The translations under genes were made by a program, and so were the position numbers. 64,000 nucleotides of DNA from NCBI GenBank assembly GCA_009594995.1, contig VOPR01000003.1, positions 1 through 64,000 on the forward strand. Direction: 5' to 3'. Below are positions 52,345-61,082 of this stretch, in pieces. Positions within the stretch are counted from its first letter, which is position 1; the number at the start of each line of letters is the position of its first letter. Under the pieces are notes generated by a model. That model saw nothing but the letters and a program-made list of their open reading frames with translations, made no database searches and was not told where the DNA came from. The DNA is from Nitrospira sp. (lineage in GTDB: Bacteria; Nitrospirota; Nitrospiria; Nitrospirales; Nitrospiraceae).

Positions 52345-55300
52345 GTGGACTTTTCGAAATTTTTCATTGATCGGCCGATCTTCGCGGCTGTGCTGTCGAT
52401 CGTGATCTTCGCCGCCGGATTGATCGCGATCCCCATTTTGCCGATCAGCGAGTACCCGGAAGTGGTCCCGCCTGCCGTCATTGTGCGCGCGATGTATCCA
52501 GGCGCGAATCCCAAGGTGATCGCCGAAACCGTCTCGACGCCGTTGGAAGAACAGATCAACGGCGTCGAAAACATGATGTACATGAAGTCGGTCGCCGGGT
52601 CCGACGGCGTGTTACAGATGACCATCACATTCCGTCCCGGCACCGATCCCGACGCGGCCCAAGTGCAGGTACAGAACCGCGTCAGCCAAGCGCTCTCTCG
52701 GCTGCCATCGGATGTGGTCAGCTTAGGGGTGACCACGCAGAAGCAGTCGCCAACCTTTCTGGTCATGGTCCAGCTGCTCTCCCCGGATGGAAAATATGAT
52801 GCGCTCTACCTGCGCAACTACGCCAATATCAAGGTCAAGGATGAACTGGCCCGCTTGCCAGGTGTCGGCCAGGTGCAGATTTTCGGCAGTGGCGACTATG
52901 CCATGCGCATCTGGCTGAATCCCGACAAGGTTGCGTCGCGCGGGATGACCGCCGGCGACGTCGTACGCGCCGTGCAGGAGCAGAACATCCAAGTCTCGGC
53001 CGGCCAACTTGGCGCAGAGCCGATCGCGAAAGGCACCGACTTCCTCATCTCCATCAATGCTCAAGGCCGCCTGCGTACGGTGAAGGAATTCGGCGACGTC
53101 GTGTTGAAAACCGGGGCCGGCGGTGAGATCGTCCGCCTGTCCGATGTCGCACGCATAGAGCTGGGCGCCAACGACTATACGTTACGCGGACAGCTCGACA
53201 ACCAGGATGCGCCGCCGATCGGTATCTTTCAGGCTCCCGGCGCGAACGCCCTCACCGTGCGCGATGCGGTGATCGCCAAAATGGAAGACCTGAAGACGCG
53301 GTTTCCGCCCGGCCTCACCTACCGTTCGGACTATGACACCACGGTCTTTGTGCGCGATTCCATTCACGCGGTCGTACAAACGCTGCTGGAAGCGATCCTG
53401 CTCGTGGTGTTGGTGGTCATCCTCTTCCTGCAGACCTGGCGCGCGTCGATCATTCCGTTGATCGCCGTGCCGGTCTCGGTGGTCGGCACGTTCGCCGCGC
53501 TCTACATCCTCGGTTTCTCGATCAACACCCTGACGCTATTCGGCCTCGTCCTCGCCATCGGAATCGTGGTGGATGACGCGATCGTGGTGGTGGAAAACGT
53601 CGAACGTAACATCGAGGAGGGACGGACTCCCCTCCAGGCCGCGCATCAAGCGATGCAGGAAGTGTCGGGACCGATCGTGGCGATCGCGCTCGTGCTCTGT
53701 GCCGTATTCGTGCCGATGGCGTTTCTGACCGGCGTCACAGGCCAATTCTACAAACAGTTCGCCGTGACGATCGCTATCTCGACGGTGATCTCGGCGATCA
53801 ATTCGCTGACCCTCTCGCCGGCGCTGGCAGCGAAACTCCTCAAGAGTCATGGCGCGCCAAAGGATGCCCTTTCCCGATCGATCGAGCGTCTATTCGGATG
53901 GGTGTTCCGGCCCTTCAACCGATTTTTCAAAGCAAGCTCCGACCGCTATCACGGCACCGTTTCACGGACCTTGAAACATCGCGGCACCGTGTTCGCCGTC
54001 TATGCGCTGCTGTTGCTCGGGACCGGCCTGATGTTCCAAACAGTGCCGCGCGGGTTTATCCCGACCCAGGACAAGCTATACCTGATGGCCGGTGTGAAGC
54101 TACCGGAAGGCGCCTCGCTTGAACGGACCGATGCAGTGCTCAGGCAGGTGGTTGCGATCAGCAAAACCGTCGACGGCATTGCTCATGTCGTGGCAATGAC
54201 AGGGCTGAACCCCCTGCAATTCACGAATACCCCGAATTACGGCATTGCCTTCCTCATCCTGAAACCCTTCGACGAGCGCCACCGCAGCGCGAAGGAAATC
54301 AGTGAGGAAATGAATCAAAAGATCTCCGGGATCAAAGAAGGGATCACGTTCGTTCTGATGCCCCCACCGATTCTCGGACTTGGAAATGGAGCCGGGTACG
54401 CGCTGTTCGTCGAAGACCGGGCCGGCCTCGGTTTCGGCGCGTTACAAAATGCCGTCAGCGGCCTGCAAGGCGCGGTGATGCAAACGCCGGGTATGGGATT
54501 CCCGATCTCAGGCTATCAGGCCAACGTTCCGCAGCTCGACGCCGAGGTCGATCGGGTCAAGGCCAAGACACAGGGTATCGCGCTGACGGAGCTGTTCAAC
54601 ACGCTGCAGGTCTACCTCGGCTCGGCGTACGTCAACGACTTCAACCTGTTCGGCCGCACCTGGCGCGTGTACGCGCAAGCCGACGGGGACTTTCGCGGCA
54701 AGGTCGAAGACATCGCGAATCTAAAAACGCGCAACGCCCAAGGCGAAATGGTGCCGCTCGGCTCGATGGTGAAGTTGAGTCAAACCTATGGGCCGGATCC
54801 GGTATTGCGCTACAACGGCTATCCAGCCGCTGACTTTATGGGAGAGGCAGACCCAACCAAGTTATCGTCAGCACAAGCGATGGACAATATTCGCGACATT
54901 GCTGCGAAGGTTCTTCCCAACGGCATGACCATCGAATGGACCGACCTGAGCTTTCAGGAGGCCTCGCAGGGCAAGGCGGCGCTACTGGTCTTCCCCGTCG
55001 CAATTCTGTTGGCGTTCCTGGTGCTCGCTGCGTTGTACGAATCCTGGACTCTGCCCCTCGCGGTGATCCTGATTGTGCCGATGTGCATGCTCTGCGCGCT
55101 CGCCGGCGTCAAACTCACCGGCGGTGATAACAACACCTTCGTGCAGGTCGGCTTGGTCGTGCTGATGGGCCTGGCTTGTAAGAACGCGATCCTGATTGTC
55201 GAATTCGCCCGCGAGCTGGAACTGCAAGGGAAGGAGATCGTCGAGGCGGCACTCGAAGCCTGCCGTTTACGGCTCCGCCCGATCGTGATGACCTCGGTGG

Positions 55301-55542
55301 CCTTCATCGCCGGCACGGTTCCACTCGTGCTCTCCCACGGCGCCGGCGCGGAGGTGCGGTCCGCCACAGGGATCACCGTGTTCGCCGGCATGATCGGCGT
55401 GACCCTATTCGGGTTGTTTCTGACCCCGGTGTTTTATGTCGGCCTACGTCGGCTGTCGGGCCGCAAACTGATTCGACATGATGAAACCTTGCCTCACGGC
55501 GTCCTGGCAAGCGCCCCTAGCCTGGACAATATTTCCCGTTGA
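52345..55542 (+). CDS. HAE1-family RND multidrug efflux permease (AcrB/MexF-like)
   Basis: A 1065-residue inner-membrane proton antiporter. It starts at GTG 52345 with the family N-terminus FSKFFIDRPIFAAVLSI. The HAE1 TM4 motif GIVVDDAIVVVENVERN has the paired Asp residues of the proton relay. Twelve membrane segments and two large periplasmic loops have the normal size. With the adaptor just upstream it would export hydrophobic compounds, antibiotics or solvents. The last 34 codons belong to a 127-base segment also found at 58817-58943. Confidence 0.94.
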   Translation: MDFSKFFIDRPIFAAVLSIVIFAAGLIAIPILPISEYPEVVPPAVIVRAMYPGANPKVIAETVSTPLEEQINGVENMMYMKSVAGSDGVLQMTITFRPGTDPDAAQVQVQNRVSQALSRLPSDVVSLGVTTQKQSPTFLVMVQLLSPDGKYDALYLRNYANIKVKDELARLPGVGQVQIFGSGDYAMRIWLNPDKVASRGMTAGDVVRAVQEQNIQVSAGQLGAEPIAKGTDFLISINAQGRLRTVKEFGDVVLKTGAGGEIVRLSDVARIELGANDYTLRGQLDNQDAPPIGIFQAPGANALTVRDAVIAKMEDLKTRFPPGLTYRSDYDTTVFVRDSIHAVVQTLLEAILLVVLVVILFLQTWRASIIPLIAVPVSVVGTFAALYILGFSINTLTLFGLVLAIGIVVDDAIVVVENVERNIEEGRTPLQAAHQAMQEVSGPIVAIALVLCAVFVPMAFLTGVTGQFYKQFAVTIAISTVISAINSLTLSPALAAKLLKSHGAPKDALSRSIERLFGWVFRPFNRFFKASSDRYHGTVSRTLKHRGTVFAVYALLLLGTGLMFQTVPRGFIPTQDKLYLMAGVKLPEGASLERTDAVLRQVVAISKTVDGIAHVVAMTGLNPLQFTNTPNYGIAFLILKPFDERHRSAKEISEEMNQKISGIKEGITFVLMPPPILGLGNGAGYALFVEDRAGLGFGALQNAVSGLQGAVMQTPGMGFPISGYQANVPQLDAEVDRVKAKTQGIALTELFNTLQVYLGSAYVNDFNLFGRTWRVYAQADGDFRGKVEDIANLKTRNAQGEMVPLGSMVKLSQTYGPDPVLRYNGYPAADFMGEADPTKLSSAQAMDNIRDIAAKVLPNGMTIEWTDLSFQEASQGKAALLVFPVAILLAFLVLAALYESWTLPLAVILIVPMCMLCALAGVKLTGGDNNTFVQVGLVVLMGLACKNAILIVEFARELELQGKEIVEAALEACRLRLRPIVMTSVAFIAGTVPLVLSHGAGAEVRSATGITVFAGMIGVTLFGLFLTPVFYVGLRRLSGRKLIRHDETLPHGVLASAPSLDNISR

Positions 55543-55567
55543 ATGCAACCATGATCTCCCACGAACA
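55441..55567 (+). repeat. Direct repeat copy 1: 3' end of the RND pump gene
   Basis: This 127-base segment covers the last codons of the intact RND gene and 25 bases beyond. It is matched by 58817-58943 in the same orientation, with about 14 differences counted by eye and no gaps. The spacing between copies is about 3.4 kb. Confidence 0.85.
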
Positions 55568-55647
55568 GGTCTGGCAAACTTGAGGCTGTACGTGCTGTCG
55601 CGAAGAAGGACGCAGGTCGATGGTAGCCGTCGGCAACTTCGCAAGCC

Positions 55648-56628
55648 CTAGGCTCGCGGTGTTGAAGATCCTGTTCGTGAACGGGAGGGGACACGGTATT
55701 TCGCCTTTCTCGGCTGTTCCATCGCGCCCTGGACAATATGGGGTACGACGGTGCGAAGATGGCGTTCAAATGCTTGGAGATGAGGCACGCAAGCCTTGTC
55801 TTTGTACCACATCGCCTCGAATGTAATCCGAGCCTCCTTACCAGCACGGTCCTCAATCCGGCAAACGCCCAGTCGATTCTCGCTTACCTTGGACTTGGGC
55901 AGGATTGCGGCCCCCATGTCGAGCGCTGCCCAATCTTCTAGTACATGATAGCTCATGGCCTTCCCTGAATATTCTTTCGGCGCGCCTTTGTGACGCCGAA
56001 ACAGAGCACGCGTCACACGGGACAACCCACAGGTATCGGGGACCATGAGATAGGTCTCATTTGAAATGGCTTTGAGAGTGACTGACTCATGCCTCGAAGC
56101 CATGCGCGATCCCGTCCCCGATGGAATAAATAGCAAGGGCTCCTCGTACAGCACGGTCGTCTGCCAACGCTTTTTTCGAGCTTCCGCCACCCCAAACACA
56201 TAGTCGAGCAGTCCCCGATCAAGCATCTGGTACAAATCCGTCATATTTAACTCACGAAGAACTATGTCCACTGTGGGGTGGGCTCGACGAAAGGGCTCAA
56301 TCATGAGTCCGAGCAACGAGGCATCTAACAGCGGAGACATGCCGATTCGTATGAGTCCTTGAGCGGGGCGCAGGTAGGCATTTGCCTGACTGGCGAGCAG
56401 TGTGTGGGCTTTGACCACCTCGCTCATGTAGGGCAATAGGTGTTCGCCAAATGGAGTGAGCGTCACCTTGCGAGTCGTTCGAGCAAATAACCGCGCGCCC
56501 AACTCGTCTTCGAGTTGGGCTATCCCGCTTGAAAGCGTCGGCTGCGTCACACAGCACTCCGACGCTGCCGACGTGAACGAATCGGTTGAAGCGACGGCCA
56601 TTACGAATCGAAGCTGACTGAGGTTCAT
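55648..56628 (-). CDS. LysR-family transcriptional regulator
   Basis: A 326-residue regulator. The N-terminal winged helix is typical (MNLSQLRFVMAVASTDSF, then TQPTLSSGIAQLEDELGARLFART), and the remaining part is the periplasmic-binding-protein-like effector domain, similar in architecture to OxyR/CynR-type regulators. It is divergent from the small ABM-like gene at 56758 and probably controls it. ATG 56628 is chosen over an ATG 45 bases upstream because family similarity begins there. Its 3' end reaches within about 100 bases of the RND 3' repeat. Confidence 0.9.
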   Translation of the reverse strand: MNLSQLRFVMAVASTDSFTSAASECCVTQPTLSSGIAQLEDELGARLFARTTRKVTLTPFGEHLLPYMSEVVKAHTLLASQANAYLRPAQGLIRIGMSPLLDASLLGLMIEPFRRAHPTVDIVLRELNMTDLYQMLDRGLLDYVFGVAEARKKRWQTTVLYEEPLLFIPSGTGSRMASRHESVTLKAISNETYLMVPDTCGLSRVTRALFRRHKGAPKEYSGKAMSYHVLEDWAALDMGAAILPKSKVSENRLGVCRIEDRAGKEARITFEAMWYKDKACVPHLQAFERHLRTVVPHIVQGAMEQPRKAKYRVPSRSRTGSSTPRA

Positions 56629-56684
56629 AGGATATTTATAGGTATCACAAATCAATGATATGCAAAAAATCAATTTCTCAATAA

Positions 56685-56694
56685 ATCATATGAT
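56685..56694. promoter_or_regulatory. Palindrome in the LysR/ABM-like divergent region
   Basis: ATCATATGAT is a perfect 10-base palindrome in a strongly AT-rich divergent promoter region (56629-56757). It is a plausible LysR-type operator; the T-N11-A core was not resolved by eye. Confidence 0.35.
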
Positions 56695-56757
56695 GCGGTA
56701 TTCCTTATATACAAGCTTGGTGAGGAAACTTTCCACAACTTAACAACGGAGGACCAC

Positions 56758-57042
56758 ATGACAGCCTATCTTGAAATTACCTTACAGATTGCGCAGCGAG
56801 ATCGAGGGGCTGCGGCCGAGGTGTATCGGAAATATCGCGATCCCTTCCTCGAAAACATCGCAGGTGCCAAATTTAAGAAATTGTTGGTCAGGGAAGAAGA
56901 CGTTCAGGTGCTCCACGGCTTCGACACCGTCGAGAATGCCAACGCATACCTGAAAAGTAAACTGTTCAGCGACGACGTTGTCAGCTTGCTTAAGCCGCTT
57001 CTCCAGGGGCCTCCAGACATTCGCATCTATGGTGGCGCTTAG
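56758..57042 (+). CDS. Small ABM-like (dimeric alpha/beta barrel) protein
   Basis: A 94-residue protein (YLEITLQIAQRDRGAAAEVYRKY, then LVREEDVQVLHGFDTVENANAYL and RIYGGA) with the length and strand pattern of antibiotic-biosynthesis-monooxygenase or YciI-like dimeric alpha/beta barrels. GGAGG sits five bases ahead of ATG 56758. It is divergent from the LysR gene, and the remnant of a short-chain dehydrogenase follows 65 bases later, so it may once have been part of a small oxidative pathway. No substrate can be given. Confidence 0.65.
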   Translation: MTAYLEITLQIAQRDRGAAAEVYRKYRDPFLENIAGAKFKKLLVREEDVQVLHGFDTVENANAYLKSKLFSDDVVSLLKPLLQGPPDIRIYGGA

Positions 57043-57107
57043 CACGACTATTCCTAACCGGTCACAGTATTTGTCGACGGACATGTGAGCCTATGACGAA
57101 GGACACT

Positions 57108-57328
57108 ATGAGTACTCAAAGACGAACGCTCCTATTGTGGGCCGATCATCGGGAATAGGGCAAGAAACCGCCAAGCAATTTCTCACAGCTGGCAATGCCT
57201 CGCGCATCGAGCGCGATTACTCGCTCGCGCTAAGCAGCAATTGGAGAGCGAAATTTGCGGCTCAGTTGATACCGCACAAATCGATGTATATGAGGCGAAC
57301 CGGGGAAAGACTGTTAGCGCAAATTTAG
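57108..57328 (+). pseudogene. Decayed short-chain dehydrogenase/reductase (SDR) gene
   Basis: An ATG at 57108 with AAGGA upstream opens a frame that stops after 16 codons. A second frame then reads APIVGRSSGIGQETAKQFL, the Rossmann NAD(P)-binding start of an SDR (usually VGGSSGIGLETA). A third frame gives LARAKQQLESEICGSVDTAQ, the next SDR segment. At least two frameshifts are needed, and the remaining 180 or so residues are missing. The break falls close to the tRNA fragment at 57376, so integration may have removed the rest. Confidence 0.75.
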
Positions 57329-57375
57329 CACAACGACCATTTGCGCCAACGGTGGCAATGTAGGCATCTAAAGCA

Positions 57376-57419
57376 GGAGCCGGCGAGTGGAATCGAACCA
57401 CCGATCTGCGGGTTACGAA
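57376..57419 (-). tRNA. 3' half of tRNA-Thr (CGT), integration-site scar
   Basis: On the minus strand the sequence from the anticodon loop (TTCGTAA, anticodon CGT) through CCCGC, variable loop, T-arm GGTGG-TTCGATT-CCACT and acceptor CGCCGGC plus T-C-C is intact. The anticodon 5' stem, D-arm and 5' acceptor strand are absent; unrelated sequence begins right at 57420. This is the usual product of a tyrosine integrase crossing over in a tRNA anticodon loop. It cannot act as a tRNA. Confidence 0.8.
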
Positions 57420-57567
57420 GCGATCCCGAAGTAATTTTTCCACCTCATTCCACACAACAACACACAGAAGAGCCTGATCCACCAGCGGGTTAGGTGGGTG
57501 GTGTTTCGTCGTGTGATGCCTAAAACCGCCGAAAAAGTGGTCTCGACGGTTACACTTTTGGGTACAC

Positions 57568-57595
57568 TGCACGCCTCGCTTTTTGGGGGCGTGCA
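57568..57595. repeat. Inverted repeat beside the tRNA scar
   Basis: TGCACGCC (57568-57575) and GGCGTGCA (57588-57595) are perfect inverted repeats with a 12-base T-rich loop. They lie on the possible mobile-element side of the tRNA-Thr fragment. Confidence 0.5.
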
Positions 57596-57775
57596 CCCTA
57601 TTGAGGTCGGGTCCACACTCGAATTCGAGAGCGGCCTACGATGATGAGAGACGTGGTGAGTTCAGCTTCGCCCACCTAAGGGAGCAATCGTCCCAAAGCC
57701 TGCTCGTTTCTTCGGTCGTTGTCGGCCAATTCAGATGCGCACATGCCATTTCGACGCGCTCTTGAATGGCTACAT

Positions 57776-57819
57776 GCTAGCCGAAATCAGAGCAAAAGGC
57801 AGGATGACTTTCGGCTAGC
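57776..57819. repeat. Inverted repeat downstream of the PEP-CTERM gene
   Basis: GCTAGCCGAAA (57776-57786) and TTTCGGCTAGC (57809-57819) are perfect 11-base inverted repeats separated by 22 bases. They lie 16 bases after the PEP-CTERM stop, on the minus strand. No U tract follows, so a terminator role is possible but not typical. Confidence 0.5.
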
Positions 57820-57835
57820 GGCGACTGAAGAAACG

Positions 57836-58384
57836 TTATAAGCGCTTCCTGTTTGCCATTGCCCCAAGACCAAGGAGACCTGGCGCGAATAGCAATGCGG
57901 CAGAGGGTAAAGGCACAGGGGAGGCCGTAGTCGTGTTGGTGAAAGAAAAGCTTAAATCGTTGTAAACGAAGGGACCGTTATAGAGGTCCTCAAAGCTCAC
58001 CAATGTTGCGCCAGGTATCCAATTATTCTGCACCCGTGCGTGGATATGTGAATCAGGGTTGAGAGAAGCGGGACCGGTGAAATAACTTCTACCAGTGTTA
58101 TGCACAAACAGCTCGAACGTAAGTTTGGTCCCCGATGCAAAGCTGCCAAGATCAACGGTTGTACCTACAGGCGTTGTATGGTTGTTAAATATGAAAGTGT
58201 TGTTTAGTCGCAAGTCGTTACTGAAGGTAGCTGAGTTGCCTTGATACGTCGCTAATATATGATCAGGGGTACTGGCAAAGACCTCCATGCCTTCAGTTCC
58301 TTGAATGGCGATCGGAAAAGCATATGCTGCAGAGGCAGATAAGTTCAGTGCGACGAGAGCGACAATTCGAGCCCATGTGTTCAT
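57836..58384 (-). CDS. PEP-CTERM (VPLP-type) sorting-domain protein
   Basis: A 182-residue secreted protein. It has a signal peptide (IVALVALNLSASAAYA), a beta-rich middle with Thr/Asn-rich stretches, and a C-terminal sorting signal: VPLPSAALLF, a hydrophobic GLLGLGAM and positive NRKRL. This is the exosortase (EpsH/XrtA) recognition type; the exosortase is not in this window. Such proteins usually become part of the exopolysaccharide-linked surface. The domain is shorter than many PEP-CTERM proteins. It lies in the patchwork region next to the tRNA scar. Confidence 0.88.
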   Translation of the reverse strand: MNTWARIVALVALNLSASAAYAFPIAIQGTEGMEVFASTPDHILATYQGNSATFSNDLRLNNTFIFNNHTTPVGTTVDLGSFASGTKLTFELFVHNTGRSYFTGPASLNPDSHIHARVQNNWIPGATLVSFEDLYNGPFVYNDLSFSFTNTTTASPVPLPSAALLFAPGLLGLGAMANRKRL

Positions 58385-58816
58385 AGTCTTTCCTTCTCCC
58401 TTCTACTTGAACCGAGTTGATCATCACTACATCAACATATTTTGCTCATAGTATCTATACTAACATGACCGTATTTAATCGTATGTACATTTTTATGGCA
58501 CAAAAACGCGATGAGAGAACGAGGGCGGCTGCCCGCCCCTTGTATGCATTTCCCTACATTCAACTTCCAGGATTGGTTCGCACACAGCGTGGGCATGGAT
58601 CCAGCCCCCTTGAAATTGAGCCGCCCTCAAGACATGGTTCCGAGCGGAACAGGACCGCCTTCGCCAAAGCGGCTCGAACGCATGGGCTGATGGTCGCCGA
58701 TGTTGGAGACTGGCGAGAGAAGTGCTTGCTCGGCGCTGAGAATGCGCCATGAACGCGGCCGAAAGACTAAGATGACGTGAAAAACGAGCACATCAAGAAA
58801 TTGAAACAGAGGATCG
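58385..58816. other. Region without recognised gene between PEP-CTERM gene and RND fragment
   Basis: About 430 bases. An open plus-strand frame (58417-58752) has no RBS or family match and is not called. The start (58385-58500) is AT-rich and probably holds the PEP-CTERM promoter. The rest is GC-rich without clear structure. Confidence 0.45.
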
Positions 58817-58943
58817 GGCCTACGTCGGCTGTCGGGACGCAAACTGATTCGACATGATGAAGCCTCGCCACACGGCGTCCTGGCAAGCGCCCCTAGCCTG
58901 GACAATACTACCCACTGACTTTTTGCATGATCTCCCACGAACA
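58817..58943 (+). pseudogene. Direct repeat copy 2: 3' fragment of an RND efflux pump gene
   Basis: The fragment encodes GLRRLSGRKLIRHDEASPHG and continues to a stop as in the intact pump at 55441-55542, and also includes 25 bases after the stop. Differences from copy 1 include amino-acid changes, so it may come from a second, related pump gene and not from a recent duplication. No upstream part of the gene is present. Confidence 0.8.
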
Positions 58944-59409
58944 TGCCTCACCATTGAAATAACCTCCAACACCTGCTCGAGCGGAAAACTCCTGCCATGT
59001 TGCAAATGCAGGCCCATCACTGTCCGGAACGTTTGCTGGATGGAATGGAGAGCGTGAACTGAGAGAAGCCCGCTAGCACGCGTTCAGGTTCTTACCTGCT
59101 TGTAGTGGCCTGCTCATTCTTCTGCATGGATGAAGAACGAGGACATGGAAGACGCCAGCAACAGCACTGATCCACATAAGACCGACCGGTGTAAGAATAC
59201 ATGCGTCTTCATACGGTGAGGTTCCAACTGTGGCCGCGAGGGTGAGCGTTTCATGACGGGCCATTCAATGAAACGAAGTGAACTACGATAGGGCCAGTGG
59301 AGCGTCAATTCCTAAGTCCGATGACAACGGATCCTTGGGGATTCGATCACCGACGGAGCGATTGATAATCATGGCGTGTCCTCCACACGTCTATATCGAG
59401 CCAGCAGAG
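58944..59409. other. Region without recognised gene
   Basis: About 470 bases after the RND fragment. Short frames lack RBS and family resemblance, and no RNA gene or terminator was recognised. It belongs to the patchwork region and may be debris. Confidence 0.45.
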
Positions 59410-59745
59410 CTACGTGGGTGGAAATGAGATGAGCAGGTCGGGATAATCGACCCAGGTTTCCTTTTCCGCGAGGTACCGTGTGCCTTTGAAATTGAGTCGT
59501 GAGCGCAATCGTGTGAATCCGTATGCGAGCAGTCTTTCCGCAACCGACCTGACGGCTCCCTCCGTGGTTGACTGTGCGACGCCTTCAACCACAAACGCCT
59601 CATAGATGGCTTTGCCTACGTATCCTGCAGGCATGCGGTTGACGAACACCGTCCGGTTGAAGGAGCGATCGCTCGGATCCATCCCTTCCATCTGATACCG
59701 CTCGACTAAACCCTGGGCCTTAAAGCGAAGAGGAAGTCCACTCAT
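59410..59745 (-). CDS. Hypothetical protein
   Basis: A 111-residue soluble protein (start MSGLPLRFK, GGAGGG five bases upstream). It has charged helices and a segment GTRYLAEKETWVDYPDLLISF near the C-terminus. A longer GTG-start version from 59829 (139 residues) is possible but has a poorer site. No family is recognised. It is isolated between regions with no genes. Confidence 0.5.
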   Translation of the reverse strand: MSGLPLRFKAQGLVERYQMEGMDPSDRSFNRTVFVNRMPAGYVGKAIYEAFVVEGVAQSTTEGAVRSVAERLLAYGFTRLRSRLNFKGTRYLAEKETWVDYPDLLISFPPT

Positions 59746-60072
59746 GTCACCCTCCAACGATAGGTCCCGAGGAATTGGTCGCCCCCCGACCGCTGAGGCA
59801 GTCGGGCTATCGATATACGTAGAGGACACTCACCTCTTCCGCAGCCCCGGTCATGAATTTTCATCGGTGCTCTGAGGCAACGTATATCTTGAAGGAGAAT
59901 TTCACGCCCGATGACTCTCACTCATTCTGGGTCAACAGCCACAAGAATACTGGTCAAAATTGCTCAGATCTACAGAGGCATACAGTGCATTATACGAAGA
60001 AAAGAGGATGGATCTGTTCCTATGGAGCTTCTGGCCCTCTCACCTCTAACGTCTTTGAAAGGGACCATTGCC

Positions 60073-60579
60073 ATGATCATGGTACTCACTCAGGACAAGG
60101 AACTCAGAGAACAACTAAGCGATACCCTCCAGCAGAGTGGTCACAAAGTCGCCGTTCCCGCGCATCGAGAGAACGGGTTCGCCATGCTCACAGACTCTCA
60201 GCCCAGCCTTATCATCCTCGACCTCCAGGTATCGGACCTCAGCGGAATAGATCTTGTACGCATGATACGTGCTCGTGGTTATGGCCGAGGAATCATCGTG
60301 TTCTCGTCGCCGTCAATGATGTCGACCCTGAGTAAGACATACGCAAGCGGCGTGAACCGTGTACTGAAGGCCCCCGTTGCAATTAATGGCCGATATGACC
60401 TGGGGGAGCTGAGATCCACGGTTAAATCATGCCTCCAGAACCAGGCAGCGAGTGCGCGCCCACCCGACCACGGCATTATTGCAAAACGTGCCTATGAACT
60501 GTACGAGGCCGGTGGCCGCCATGAGGGCTTCAACTTACAGCACTGGTTCCAGGCTGAACGAGAGGTCGGTATGCGATAG
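60073..60579 (+). CDS. Receiver-like domain protein with C-terminal DUF2934
   Basis: A 168-residue protein. The N-terminal response-regulator receiver has the phospho-acceptor Asp50 (IILDLQVSDLSG), Ser78/Ser79 and Lys99 (VLKAP). The N-terminal acidic pair is reduced to Gln7-Asp8, so metal binding may be weak. The last 35 residues (IIAKRAYELYEAGGRHEG, then LQHWFQAERE) form a DUF2934 motif, a short helical unit of unknown role. No output DNA-binding domain is present. ATG 60073 follows AAAGGGA. No kinase is adjacent. Confidence 0.78.
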   Translation: MIMVLTQDKELREQLSDTLQQSGHKVAVPAHRENGFAMLTDSQPSLIILDLQVSDLSGIDLVRMIRARGYGRGIIVFSSPSMMSTLSKTYASGVNRVLKAPVAINGRYDLGELRSTVKSCLQNQAASARPPDHGIIAKRAYELYEAGGRHEGFNLQHWFQAEREVGMR

Positions 60580-61082
60580 CCCCCGCTCCACCGCACTGCA
60601 CTTTCGGGAGGCATTTCCACGTAACGGCTGCGCATTTTGTACCGTATGCTGTCATCCTCCCATCAACGAATAATCTAGGAGATAGGCGCCTTCTGATCCG
60701 CCATCGCTTTCTGCGAACAAAAGGCATCCGTCATATGTGGTTTCGAATTGGCAAATGGATCGAGCTGGGAGTGCATTTCGGGTCGGCAAACGAACGTGGC
60801 GGCATGCCGAGTCGGCATTTCTTACACGCGACGGTACGGTGGGGAAAGATCGAGTGGTATCACGGCCCTGTTCGCGTCAACCAGCCTGCACATCATGAGG
60901 CATCTCTTCGAGGCACCCGTTCGCCTCGTGCGCACGTTTCTTCTCAGCTGGAGGCAATGATTCAGCCGCATTTATGGCGATAGCTTGGCCTCAAGCGGCA
61001 GGTGAAACGAACGCCGTGCTGTTATCGGAGAGCTCCCACACACTGCGCAGAAGGTGATCGGAGATAGAGGAAGGTAGAGCGA
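60580..61082. other. Region with no confident gene
   Basis: About 500 bases. A frame at 60735-60983 (82 codons) shows no RBS, domain or signal peptide and could be chance. No RNA gene, terminator or consensus promoter is seen. Confidence 0.4.

Noticed and set aside
57183..57596. Minus-strand frame reading through the tRNA-Thr fragment, possible integrase end
   Set aside because: The tRNA-derived part explains the open frame; no integrase catalytic motif (R-H-R-Y) is visible.
58417..58752. 111-codon plus-strand frame near the PEP-CTERM gene
   Set aside because: No RBS, unlikely composition (Arg/Pro-rich) and no recognised domain; region looks like debris.
60735..60983. 82-codon plus-strand frame
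   Set aside because: Poor RBS, no signal peptide or domain; overlapped by another frame of similar quality, so neither is supported.
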